Shown here one piece after another: positions 41,418 to 48,052 of a stretch of DNA of 48,052 nucleotides. The stretch is from Halanaerobium kushneri (GTDB lineage: Bacteria; Bacillota; Halanaerobiia; Halanaerobiales; Halanaerobiaceae): contig NZ_FTNC01000021.1 in assembly GCF_900156285.1 (NCBI RefSeq), forward strand, positions 1 through 48,052, given 5' to 3'. Below the pieces are notes generated by a model. It did not search any database. It had not been told where the DNA came from and saw nothing but the letters and a program-made list of their open reading frames with translations. Positions within the stretch are counted from its first letter, which is position 1; each line of letters starts with the position of its first letter. A program made the translations under genes and the position numbers.

Positions 41418-42650
41418 ATGAAAATACTTAGAGATAAATTTAAAAATCAAGTCTGGCTGATAGCCATAACATTTTTATTATTATTTACTTTTGCAGTTTC
41501 TGCACAGGATAGTGCAGTAGACAAACAGCTTCCACAGGAGCCTCAGCAGGATGAAAATTACACCAAGGCTGATGCTTTTCAGGATGTAATGTTTCTGCTG
41601 CAGAATTATTATGTTGAGGATGTAAAATTTGAAACACTGATTGAAGGTGCCATTGATGGAATGCTAAATAAGGTTGACCGATATTCTTATTTTATGTCTC
41701 CTTCGGAATATGAGGAAATGCAGCAGGAATATGAGGGTCATTATGGTGGAATTGGAATTGTAATTACAATGAGAGATAATAAATTAACAATAGTTTCTCC
41801 GATAAAAAATACTCCCGGAGAGAGAGCAGGTCTGAGATCTGGAGATATTATTACTGCAATTGATGGTCAGGAGACAGCTGAGATGTCACAGATGAAGGCA
41901 GTAGATTTGATGCGCGGAGAAGAAGGCACAGATGTTACTCTGACTATTGATCGAGGAGATGAAGATCCATTTGAGGTTGAAATTACTCGCGAAGATATAG
42001 AAGTGCCCTATGTTGAAACTGAAATGAAAACCAATGAGATTGGCTATATTAGTCTGGCCCAGTTTATTGAGAATGTAGGTACAAAAGTAGAAACTGCTGT
42101 GGCTGATTTAAAAGAACAGGGAGCTCGAGGTATTATTCTTGATTTAAGAAATAATCCCGGGGGTCTGCTGAATGAGGCTGTAAATGTTTCTTCAGTATTT
42201 TTAGAAGAAGGAGTTGTAGTTTCTGTCAGGCAGAAGGATGAGACAGAAAGAATATTGAAAGTAAATCAGGATATTAATGCGAATACTGAAATTCCGTTAA
42301 TTATTTTAATTAATAAAGGTTCTGCCAGTGCCTCCGAAATTGTTTCAGGGGCTATCAAAGATTATGATCGCGGTAAGTTAATTGGAACAACAACTTTTGG
42401 TAAAGGAGTTGTACAATCAGTTGTACCGCTTAAGGATGGTTCTGCAGTCAGTTTAACTACTGCTCGCTATTATACTCCTGATGGCAATTATATTCATGAA
42501 AAAGGAATTAAGCCTGACGTAAAAGTAGAGCTGGATATTGAGGCAGCTCAGGAAGATGGTAGTGATAATCAGCTGGAGCGGGCAATAGATGAGATGGAAA
42601 ATATGATCTTTGTGCGTGAATTTCAGGATAAAAAGGCTGCAGGAGAGTAA
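41418..42650 (+). CDS. ctpA: C-terminal processing peptidase (CtpA, family S41A)
   Basis: An exported serine protease with a Ser-Lys dyad. Order: signal or anchor helix (about 12-30), N-terminal helical domain, PDZ domain (about 90-170, GGIGIVITMRDN and GLRSGDIITAIDGQ), then the S41 catalytic core with Ser in NKGSASASEIVSGAI and Lys in TTTFGKGVVQSV. ATG 41418 lies eight bases after GGGTGG; GTG 41406 is within that site. Length about 410, usual for the family. It may trim or clear envelope proteins; its substrate cannot be told. Confidence 0.93.
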   Translation: MKILRDKFKNQVWLIAITFLLLFTFAVSAQDSAVDKQLPQEPQQDENYTKADAFQDVMFLLQNYYVEDVKFETLIEGAIDGMLNKVDRYSYFMSPSEYEEMQQEYEGHYGGIGIVITMRDNKLTIVSPIKNTPGERAGLRSGDIITAIDGQETAEMSQMKAVDLMRGEEGTDVTLTIDRGDEDPFEVEITREDIEVPYVETEMKTNEIGYISLAQFIENVGTKVETAVADLKEQGARGIILDLRNNPGGLLNEAVNVSSVFLEEGVVVSVRQKDETERILKVNQDINANTEIPLIILINKGSASASEIVSGAIKDYDRGKLIGTTTFGKGVVQSVVPLKDGSAVSLTTARYYTPDGNYIHEKGIKPDVKVELDIEAAQEDGSDNQLERAIDEMENMIFVREFQDKKAAGE

Positions 42651-42692
42651 AAACGATCGGGATAAATTATTGATATTTAGGAGCTGAAAAAA

Positions 42693-43355
42693 ATGAGTAT
42701 TTTTGAGATTATGGGACCGGCTATGATCGGTCCCTCCAGCTCTCATACTGCTGGAGCCGCCAGAATTGGTAGAATGGCCAGACTTTTATTTGCAGATAAA
42801 ATTGACCGGGCAGTGGTTAAGCTGCACGGTTCTTTTGCAGATACTGCAGTCGGTCACGGAACTGATCGGGCAATAATTGGTGGGTTACTTGGATTTTTGC
42901 CTGATGACGAGCGGCTGCGTGGTTCTTTTGAGCTGGCGGATAAGCAGGGGATGGAATTTTCTCTGGAAGAAGTTAAGCTGCGAGAGGTGCATCCCAATAC
43001 TGCAAAGATTGAGTTATATAATAAAGAAAATAATAAGAAGCTGGAAATTGTAGCTTCTTCCATTGGTGGAGGCCGAATTAAAGTTACAGAAATAAACGGC
43101 AGTCCTGTTGAATTAACCGGCAGAATGCCTACTCTCTGGATTCTACACCATGATCGGCCGGGAGAAGTTGGAATTATTACTTCAATTTTAGGCAGTTATA
43201 AGATTAATATTGCCTTTATGCAGGTTTATAGAAATCGAAAGGGTGATATTGGCTCCTGTATTATTGAAATGGACCATAAGCCAAATGAATATGTAATCAA
43301 ACATCTAGAAAATAGTGAAGACATAATTCAGGTGCGATATTTACCGCGGATATGA
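42693..43355 (+). CDS. sdaAB: L-serine dehydratase, iron-sulfur type, beta subunit
   Basis: One half of the oxygen-sensitive L-serine deaminase that turns serine into pyruvate and ammonia. MGPAMIGPSSSHTAGAARIG is the SDH beta signature; the C-terminal part (about 148-220) is an ACT domain (LWILHHDRPGEVGIITSIL) that may bind serine. ATG start with AGGAG ahead. The alpha subunit gene follows after ten bases. Confidence 0.95.
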   Translation: MSIFEIMGPAMIGPSSSHTAGAARIGRMARLLFADKIDRAVVKLHGSFADTAVGHGTDRAIIGGLLGFLPDDERLRGSFELADKQGMEFSLEEVKLREVHPNTAKIELYNKENNKKLEIVASSIGGGRIKVTEINGSPVELTGRMPTLWILHHDRPGEVGIITSILGSYKINIAFMQVYRNRKGDIGSCIIEMDHKPNEYVIKHLENSEDIIQVRYLPRI

Positions 43356-43365
43356 GGTGGAGTTA

Positions 43366-44241
43366 ATGGAATATGCGACAATAGAAGAACTTGTTTCCCT
43401 GGCTGAAGCTGCTGAAACTTCTATTTCGGAGATTGTGCTCCAGGTTGAAGTTGAAGAGGAAGAAATTACTGAAGCAGAGATCAAAAAATCAATGCTGGCT
43501 AATTTAAAAGTAATGAAAGATGCTGTTGCTTATGGCCGTCAGAATAATATTCAGACTGGTGGTGGTCTGGTGGGTGATGAGGCCCTAAAACTGGGACAAT
43601 ATTTGACTGTGGCCGCAGAGGCTGAAAAAGATAATATATACAATAAAATTATTACTTTTGCTCTGGCAACTGCAGAAGTAAATGCTGGTATGGGTAAAAT
43701 TGTTGCTGGACCAACTGCAGGGGCAAGTGGAATAGTTCCCGCTGTTATCTTAGCAATTGGAGAAGAAAATAATTTAAATGATCAGTCAATGTCTGAAGCA
43801 CTTTTTACTGCTGCCGGACTGGGATATGTTGTTTCCAAAAAAGCAACTCTGGCCGGTGCTGCAGGTGGCTGTCAGGCTGAATGTGGAGTTGGAGCTGCGA
43901 TGGCAGCCGGTGCGGCTGTGGAACTTAGAGGTGGTACTCCCAGAATGGCAGCTGCTGCTTTTGCCATGGCTTTAAAAAATATGCTGGGGCTTGTCTGTGA
44001 TCCTGTGGCCGGGTTGGTTGAGGTCCCCTGTGTAAAGAGAAATGCTTTTGCTGCCGCTCATGCCTACACGGCTTCGACAATGGCTCTGGCTGGAATTAGA
44101 AGTGTAATTCCCGCTGATGAAGTAATTATGGCTATGACAGAAATTGGAGATCAGATGCCTACCTGTCTTAAAGAAACTTCCCGTGGGGGGCTGGCAGTTA
44201 CCCCAACAGCTCTTAAAATTAAAGAAGAACTCAGGGATTAA
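43366..44241 (+). CDS. sdaAA: L-serine dehydratase, iron-sulfur type, alpha subunit
   Basis: The catalytic half of L-serine dehydratase. GPTAGASGIVPA marks substrate binding, and the cysteines in GGCQAECGVGAA, LVCDPVAG and VPCVKRN supply the 4Fe-4S cluster ligands. ATG 43366 was taken because GTG 43357 lies in the GAGGTGGAG ribosome site. The operon ends at the terminator that follows. Confidence 0.95.
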   Translation: MEYATIEELVSLAEAAETSISEIVLQVEVEEEEITEAEIKKSMLANLKVMKDAVAYGRQNNIQTGGGLVGDEALKLGQYLTVAAEAEKDNIYNKIITFALATAEVNAGMGKIVAGPTAGASGIVPAVILAIGEENNLNDQSMSEALFTAAGLGYVVSKKATLAGAAGGCQAECGVGAAMAAGAAVELRGGTPRMAAAAFAMALKNMLGLVCDPVAGLVEVPCVKRNAFAAAHAYTASTMALAGIRSVIPADEVIMAMTEIGDQMPTCLKETSRGGLAVTPTALKIKEELRD

Positions 44242-44271
44242 ATTAATTTTTAATATAATATAGCAGAGATC

Positions 44272-44311
44272 AGGACTTCGGAGATTTAAAAATCTTTGAA
44301 GTCCTTTTTTT
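44272..44311 (+). terminator. intrinsic terminator after sdaAA
   Basis: AGGACTTC-GGAGATT pairs with AATCTTTGAAGTCCT, loop TAAA, followed by TTTTTTT. Confidence 0.88.
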
Positions 44312-44380
44312 ATGATAATTTTTAGGTTTAAGAGAAATTCAATTATAGCAGGGGTTAATAGCTGTAAAATATAATTTGAA

Positions 44381-44395
44381 TGAAAATAATTTTCA
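44381..44395 (+). promoter_or_regulatory. Fur-like 7-1-7 palindrome upstream of the tryptophanase operon
   Basis: TGAAAAT-A-ATTTTCA is a perfect 7-1-7 palindrome that differs from the classic Fur box TGATAATnATTATCA only at one symmetric pair. It ends 18 bases before the -35 box. Assignment to a Fur-family regulator is inference. Confidence 0.5.
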
Positions 44396-44413
44396 AAATT
44401 TTATAAAAAGCTA

Positions 44414-44466
44414 TTGACATAGTTATAATAAATTGTTATTATAATAATAAGTTATTATCATAATAA
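44414..44466 (+). promoter_or_regulatory. promoter with two tandem 7-1-7 palindromes
   Basis: TTGACA at 44414-44419; the -10 lies in an A/T run (TTATTA at 44437 after 17 bases, or TATAAT at 44440 after 20). Covering and following it are TTATTAT-A-ATAATAA (44436-44450) and TTATTAT-C-ATAATAA (44452-44466), perfect 7-1-7 inverted repeats spaced 16 bases apart. A repressor bound here would block the -10 region. Confidence 0.55.
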
Positions 44467-44514
44467 AAATTAATCATCACTTATCAAAATTATTAATCAA
44501 CAGGAGGGTTTCAA

Positions 44515-44892
44515 ATGAAAGAACAAATTGTAAGTAAGGAAGCACCTGCTGCAATAGGTGCTTATTCTCAGGCAATTAAAAAAGGAGATATGATCTTCAC
44601 ATCAGGACAGATACCAATTGATCCGGAAACTTCAGAGATGGTAGAAAAAGACATAGAAAAACAAACAGTTCAGGTAATGGAAAATCTAAAATATGTATTA
44701 AAAGAAGCGGGTTCAAGTTTTGATAAGGTTATTAAAGCTACAATATTTTTAAGTGACCTTAATAATTTTTCTAAAGTAAATGATATTTATAAAGAGTATT
44801 TCTCCAATATTCCACCAGCAAGAGCCTGTGTTGAAGTTAGTAAACTTCCCAAAGATTCTCTTGTAGAAATTGAGGTTATTGCTTTCGAATAG
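44515..44892 (+). CDS. ridA: RidA family 2-iminobutanoate/2-iminopropanoate deaminase
   Basis: RidA hydrolyses reactive enamine/imine intermediates released by PLP enzymes. The 125 residues show SQAIKKGDMIFTSGQIPIDP, the catalytic Arg in PPARACVEV, and the terminal Glu in VEIEVIAFE. It is the first gene after the operator-rich promoter, followed by a tryptophanase that releases aminoacrylate, exactly the type of imine RidA removes. Strong GGAGG ribosome site. Confidence 0.94.
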   Translation: MKEQIVSKEAPAAIGAYSQAIKKGDMIFTSGQIPIDPETSEMVEKDIEKQTVQVMENLKYVLKEAGSSFDKVIKATIFLSDLNNFSKVNDIYKEYFSNIPPARACVEVSKLPKDSLVEIEVIAFE

Positions 44893-44958
44893 TAATTTTA
44901 TTAAACCAAAAGGATTATCTTTTAATTAATTTAGAATCAAAAATAGGAGGAGTTTAAA

Positions 44959-46347
44959 TTGAGTAAAAAATATGTTGCTGAACCTTTTAGAATTAAGATG
45001 GTTGAACCAATCAAAATGTTAACAAGAGAAGAAAGAGAAAAAAAAATAAAAGAAGCAGATTATAACTTATTTAATCTTAAGAGTGAGGATGTTTACATAG
45101 ATTTACTGACTGACAGCGGCACCAATGCTATGAGTCAGGAACAGTGGGCAGGTGTGATGAAAGGTGATGAGGCTTATGCAGGTGGTTCCAGTTATTTTAA
45201 ATTATTAGATACAGCAAAAGAAATTTTTGATTATAAGTATATTCAGCCTGTTCATCAGGGAAGAGCAGCGGAAAAAGTATTATTTCCAGTTTTGCTTGGT
45301 GAAGGAAAATATTCAATTTCAAATATGCACTTTGATACCACCAGAGCTCATGTTGAGTTGTCAGGTGCTCGTGCAATTGATTGTGTCGTACCAGAAGCAG
45401 GAGATCCGGCAAAAAGAGTTCCTTTTAAAGGTAATATGGATCTTGAAAAATTAGAAAAATTAATTGAAAAACATGGTTCTGAAAAAATTGGTGTAATTGT
45501 AATGACAATTACAAATAATTCTGCTGGTGGTCAGCCTGTATCAATGCAGAACATTAAAAAAACTGCTGAAATTTGTAATAAATATGATATTCCGCTCAAT
45601 ATTGATGCTGCTCGTTATGCAGAAAATGCTTATTTTATCAAACAGCGAGAAAAAGGATTTGAAGATAAGAGTATAAAAGAGATTGTTAAAGAAATGTTTA
45701 GTTATGCTGACTCTTTTACCATGAGTGCTAAAAAAGATACTATTGTTAATATGGGAGGTCTGCTTGGAATAAAAAATAATGAAGAATTATTCCAAAAACT
45801 AAAAGCAAGAACAATTTCATATGAGGGATTTTTAACTTATGGAGGTTTATCAGGAAGAGATTTAGAAAGTCTTGCAATCGGATTGCGGGAAGGATTAAAT
45901 GAAGATTATCTGGAATATCGAATTGGCCAGATTCAGTATCTTGCCGGCAGACTGGATGAAGCAGGAATTACTTATCAAGCACCAGCTGGAGGTCATGGTA
46001 TCTTTGTGGATGCTAAAGATATGCTTCCTCATATTCCATATTATGAATATCCAGGTCAGGCCCTGGCTGTGGAATTATATAAAGAGGCAGGGATTAGAAC
46101 CTGTGATATTGGCTCCTATATGTTGGGTAATGATCCAGATACAGGTGAACAGTTAGAGGCAGATTTTGAATTTACCCGCCTGGCTATTCCAAGAAGAGTA
46201 TATACTCAGGCACACATAGATATTATGGCTGATGCACTGATTGCAATTAAAGAAAAGGCACAAAAAGTTGGAGGATATGAGATAACCTGGGAACCAGAAA
46301 TACTAAGGCATTTTCAGGCGAGTTTAAAGCCTATTGATGGGGAATAA
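44959..46347 (+). CDS. tnaA: tryptophanase (beta-eliminating lyase)
   Basis: A 462-residue PLP enzyme that splits L-tryptophan into indole, pyruvate and ammonia. The PLP lysine is Lys259 in [19 protein letters not shown] and HQGRAAE are general to the family. Tyrosine phenol-lyase is the alternative, but this protein has FDTT (Asp126) where that enzyme has Thr124, Ile where it has the phenol-binding Arg381 (RTCDIGS), and [13 protein letters not shown] and MGGLL as in tryptophanase. TTG 44959 follows AGGAGGAG. It sits between ridA and an amino acid symporter. Purified activity would settle Trp versus another substrate. Confidence 0.85.
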   Translation: MSKKYVAEPFRIKMVEPIKMLTREEREKKIKEADYNLFNLKSEDVYIDLLTDSGTNAMSQEQWAGVMKGDEAYAGGSSYFKLLDTAKEIFDYKYIQPVHQGRAAEKVLFPVLLGEGKYSISNMHFDTTRAHVELSGARAIDCVVPEAGDPAKRVPFKGNMDLEKLEKLIEKHGSEKIGVIVMTITNNSAGGQPVSMQNIKKTAEICNKYDIPLNIDAARYAENAYFIKQREKGFEDKSIKEIVKEMFSYADSFTMSAKKDTIVNMGGLLGIKNNEELFQKLKARTISYEGFLTYGGLSGRDLESLAIGLREGLNEDYLEYRIGQIQYLAGRLDEAGITYQAPAGGHGIFVDAKDMLPHIPYYEYPGQALAVELYKEAGIRTCDIGSYMLGNDPDTGEQLEADFEFTRLAIPRRVYTQAHIDIMADALIAIKEKAQKVGGYEITWEPEILRHFQASLKPIDGE

Positions 46348-46357
46348 GTAGGTTGAA

Positions 46358-46394
46358 ATTAACCAGCAAAGGTCTGTTTACTTTGCTGGTTAAT
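46358..46394 (+). other. perfect 14-pair hairpin between tnaA and the symporter gene
   Basis: ATTAACCAGCAAAG (46358-46371) and CTTTGCTGGTTAAT (46381-46394) with a nine-base loop. No T-run follows, so it is not a usual terminator; it may protect the upstream mRNA or lower downstream expression. Confidence 0.65.
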
Positions 46395-46462
46395 GAAAAA
46401 CTAAAATAATCTGAATAAAAATAAAATTATCATTTTTCCACTAATTAAATGAGGTGAAAATA

Positions 46463-47779
46463 ATGGCAGAACGAGAAAAATGGAATAGTAAATTTGGTTT
46501 TGTTTTGGCCTGTGTAGGAGCGGCAATTGGTTTAGGTAATATTTGGATGTTTCCCTGGCGTTTAGGTGCTTATGGAGGAGCTGCGTTTCTTGTTCCCTAT
46601 TTATTGTTTGTATTTACTTTGGGTTGGACTGGACTAATGGAAGAATTTGCTTTTGGTCGTGACCAGCAGACAGGTGCAATTAGTGCTTATGAAAATGTCT
46701 TTAAAGAAAAAGGAATGAATTTTGGTAGTAAATTAGGAATTATTCCGGTTTTAGGAGTAACAGGTGTTTTTACATTTTATTCTATAGTAGTTGGCTGGAT
46801 TCTAAAATATTTTACTTTGTCAGCGACAAATTCATTTGCAGAAATTGAAAATATTCCTGCATTTTTTGGAAACTTTGCCGGAAATACAGGTTCAATTTTC
46901 TGGCATGCTTTAGCTATTATTTTAACGCTATTAATTGTTAGAATGGGGGTAAAAGACGGTATAGAAAAAATGAATAAAATAATGATGCCTGGACTTTTTA
47001 TACTGTTAATAATATTATTATTTAGATCTCTTACTCTCCCGGGAGCAAAAGAGGGGATTGCCTTTCTGCTAGTTCCGGATTGGTCTAAATTGAAAGAACC
47101 ATTAACCTGGGTAATGGCACTGGGACAGTCTTTCTTTACTGTTTCTCTTGGTGGTGCAACTATGCTTGTGTATGGTAGTTATCTGGATAAAGATTCTGAT
47201 ATACCAACTGCTTCATTCCAAACCGCTTTTTTTAATACAATGTCTTCTTTATTAGCTGCATTTGTAATTATTCCTGCAGTATTTGCTTTTGGCTTAGATC
47301 CACAGGCAGGACCACCATTACTATTTATCACTATACCCAAAGTTTTTCAGCAGATGCCCGGTGGTTACATATTTAGTTCTCTGTTTTTCTTAAGTATAGT
47401 ATTTGCCGGTCTGTCCTCTGCAATTAACTTAATGGAGGTACCTGTTGAAGCTTTAATTGATAGACTAAATATAACAAGAAGAAAAAGTGTGTTAATTGTA
47501 GGAATAGCTGCATTTGTTATTGGAATTCCACTTGATTTAAGCATGGAGTTGTTTGGTAAGTTTGCTGATACAGTTACTATTTATTTAATTCCTTTTGGAG
47601 CTGTGTTATCAGCAATAATCTTCTTCTGGGTTTATGGAATTAAAAGAGCTCGCAGAGCTATTAATGAAGGTTCAAAAAGACCCCTCGGAAAAATATGGGA
47701 GCCCTATGCAAAATATATTTTCAGTTCAGTTGCAATTCTGGTATTAGTGCTGGGAGTAATTTTTGGTGGAATTGGTTAA
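46463..47779 (+). CDS. Na+-dependent amino acid transporter (NSS/SNF family), likely tryptophan
   Basis: A 438-residue sodium:neurotransmitter-symporter-family protein with about 11 membrane helices. ACVGAAIGLGNIWMFPWRLG is the helix 1 signature with the unwound ion and substrate site; GGAAFLVPYLL and YGSYLDKDSDIPTASFQTAF are other family segments. ATG 46463 is six bases after GAGGTGA; GTG 46454 is inside that site. Its place after tnaA recalls TnaT of Symbiobacterium, so tryptophan uptake is likely by context. A terminator follows. Confidence 0.88.
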   Translation: MAEREKWNSKFGFVLACVGAAIGLGNIWMFPWRLGAYGGAAFLVPYLLFVFTLGWTGLMEEFAFGRDQQTGAISAYENVFKEKGMNFGSKLGIIPVLGVTGVFTFYSIVVGWILKYFTLSATNSFAEIENIPAFFGNFAGNTGSIFWHALAIILTLLIVRMGVKDGIEKMNKIMMPGLFILLIILLFRSLTLPGAKEGIAFLLVPDWSKLKEPLTWVMALGQSFFTVSLGGATMLVYGSYLDKDSDIPTASFQTAFFNTMSSLLAAFVIIPAVFAFGLDPQAGPPLLFITIPKVFQQMPGGYIFSSLFFLSIVFAGLSSAINLMEVPVEALIDRLNITRRKSVLIVGIAAFVIGIPLDLSMELFGKFADTVTIYLIPFGAVLSAIIFFWVYGIKRARRAINEGSKRPLGKIWEPYAKYIFSSVAILVLVLGVIFGGIG

Positions 47780-47789
47780 AAAATAATTT

Positions 47790-47817
47790 AAGTGTGAGGT
47801 GGAAACACCTCGCACTT
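47790..47817 (+). terminator. intrinsic terminator after the symporter gene
   Basis: AAGTGTGAGGTG, loop GAAA, CACCTCGCACTT (one G-U pair), then TATTG; short T-run but very stable GNRA-type hairpin. Confidence 0.75.
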
Positions 47818-47887
47818 TATTGAATTTTAAAATTATAATAATAATGAGTTTCCCCATTTTTTAAAATAGCAAAAACTATCCTTACTG

Positions 47888-48052
47888 TCATAATGGTAAA
47901 GAGAGTCTTAATATCTTTTGTGATCGTCGTTTTTTGTAATAACTCTTACAAAAAGACGCTATTCCAGTGTAAGATTTAGCCAGTATTTCTTTGATTCCAT
48001 CTGCCAAAGCATAATATTCAAAGTTTGGTATGTCAAATATTCTTTCTGAAAC
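47888..48052 (-). CDS. unidentified partial reading frame at the right edge
   Basis: On the minus strand a frame enters from the right edge and runs 54 codons to a TGA at 47890-47888. It reads plausibly as the end of a protein: IPNFEYYALADGIKEILAKS, then a basic tail SYYKKRRSQKILRLSLPL. No family was recognised; a transposase end is possible from the basic tail. A 13-pair hairpin (47925-47958) lies within it. Confidence 0.4.
   Translation of the reverse strand, partial: VSERIFDIPNFEYYALADGIKEILAKSYTGIASFCKSYYKKRRSQKILRLSLPL

Noticed and set aside
44312-44514. A TnaC-like leader peptide before the tryptophanase operon
   Set aside because: The region contains no short frame with a Trp codon; TGG does not occur in it.
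44959-46347. Tyrosine phenol-lyase as the identity of the PLP lyase
   Set aside because: The phenol-binding Arg and the Thr124 equivalent are absent and several segments match tryptophanase instead.
1-48052. CRISPR arrays, tRNA or rRNA genes
   Set aside because: No regularly spaced direct repeats and no cloverleaf or rRNA-like segments were seen in any intergenic region.

Overview
The window comes from the chromosome of an AT-rich, low-GC Firmicute that has an outer membrane. A Halanaerobiales bacterium (Halanaerobium-like) fits best. The reasoning is: Firmicute-type sigma-H, ComFC, long-form HPF, YitT and CsaB genes, with strong AGGAGG ribosome sites and many TTG starts, sit beside a full set of LPS-type genes (lpxD-lpxC-fabZ-lpxA-lpxI-lpxB, lptC-lptA-lptB-LptF/G, lptD, the heptose genes rfaE1/rfaE2), an SLH-domain porin and several small outer-membrane beta-barrels. 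The species assignment is inference from gene content.

Layout. 1-0.5 kb: the C-terminal end of an IS4-family transposase. 0.66-10.7 kb: one long co-directional operon, mostly overlapping or tightly spaced, that makes lipid A (lpx genes, with LpxI rather than LpxH) and moves it across the envelope (LptC, LptA, LptB, one LptF/G permease). It ends with a DUF3084 coiled-coil membrane protein and a YqgF-like RNase H-fold protein. 10.7-13.8 kb: a strong promoter with a long structured leader, an SLH-domain porin that would tie the outer membrane to the wall, then a second beta-barrel, each followed by a hairpin terminator. 13.9-14.6 kb (minus): ccdA. 14.7-19.4 kb: a beta-barrel protein, a repeat protein with Leu-Glu-Arg motifs, lptD, and another beta-barrel-like protein. 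19.4-24.2 kb: phosphoglucomutase, a patatin phospholipase with a C-terminal barrel, and galU. 24.2-25.8 kb (minus): a radical SAM/HhH protein. 26.1-30.5 kb: a SPOR/SpoIID-like/NAGPA fusion, a small envelope protein, the two heptose-activation genes and a 34-residue membrane peptide. 30.5-36.6 kb: sigH, comFC, hpf, secA and prfB (with a programmed +1 frameshift). 36.7-40.5 kb: a DUF5693 membrane protein, csaB and a TagA/WecG glycosyltransferase, which together suggest a pyruvylated secondary wall polymer. 40.5-44.3 kb: a YitT-family protein, a CtpA protease and L-serine dehydratase (sdaAB-sdaAA). 44.3-47.8 kb: a probable tryptophan-catabolic operon (RidA, tryptophanase, Na+-dependent transporter) behind a promoter flanked by three 7-1-7 palindromes. 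The right edge holds an unidentified partial reading frame on the minus strand.

How the parts work together. Most of the first 42 kb builds and anchors a diderm envelope: lipid A synthesis and export, LptD insertion, heptose and UDP-glucose supply, beta-barrel porins, and SLH/CsaB anchoring to the wall. The most notable individual signals are a full match to the sigma-H promoter consensus in front of hpf two genes after sigH, a probable ATT start codon for the DUF3084 gene, the structured leader of the SLH porin, a two-cysteine LptD that keeps one inter-domain disulfide pair, the SPOR-SpoIID(Glu lost)-NAGPA fusion, and the Fur-like operator cluster before the tryptophanase operon. No tRNA, rRNA or CRISPR array was seen.
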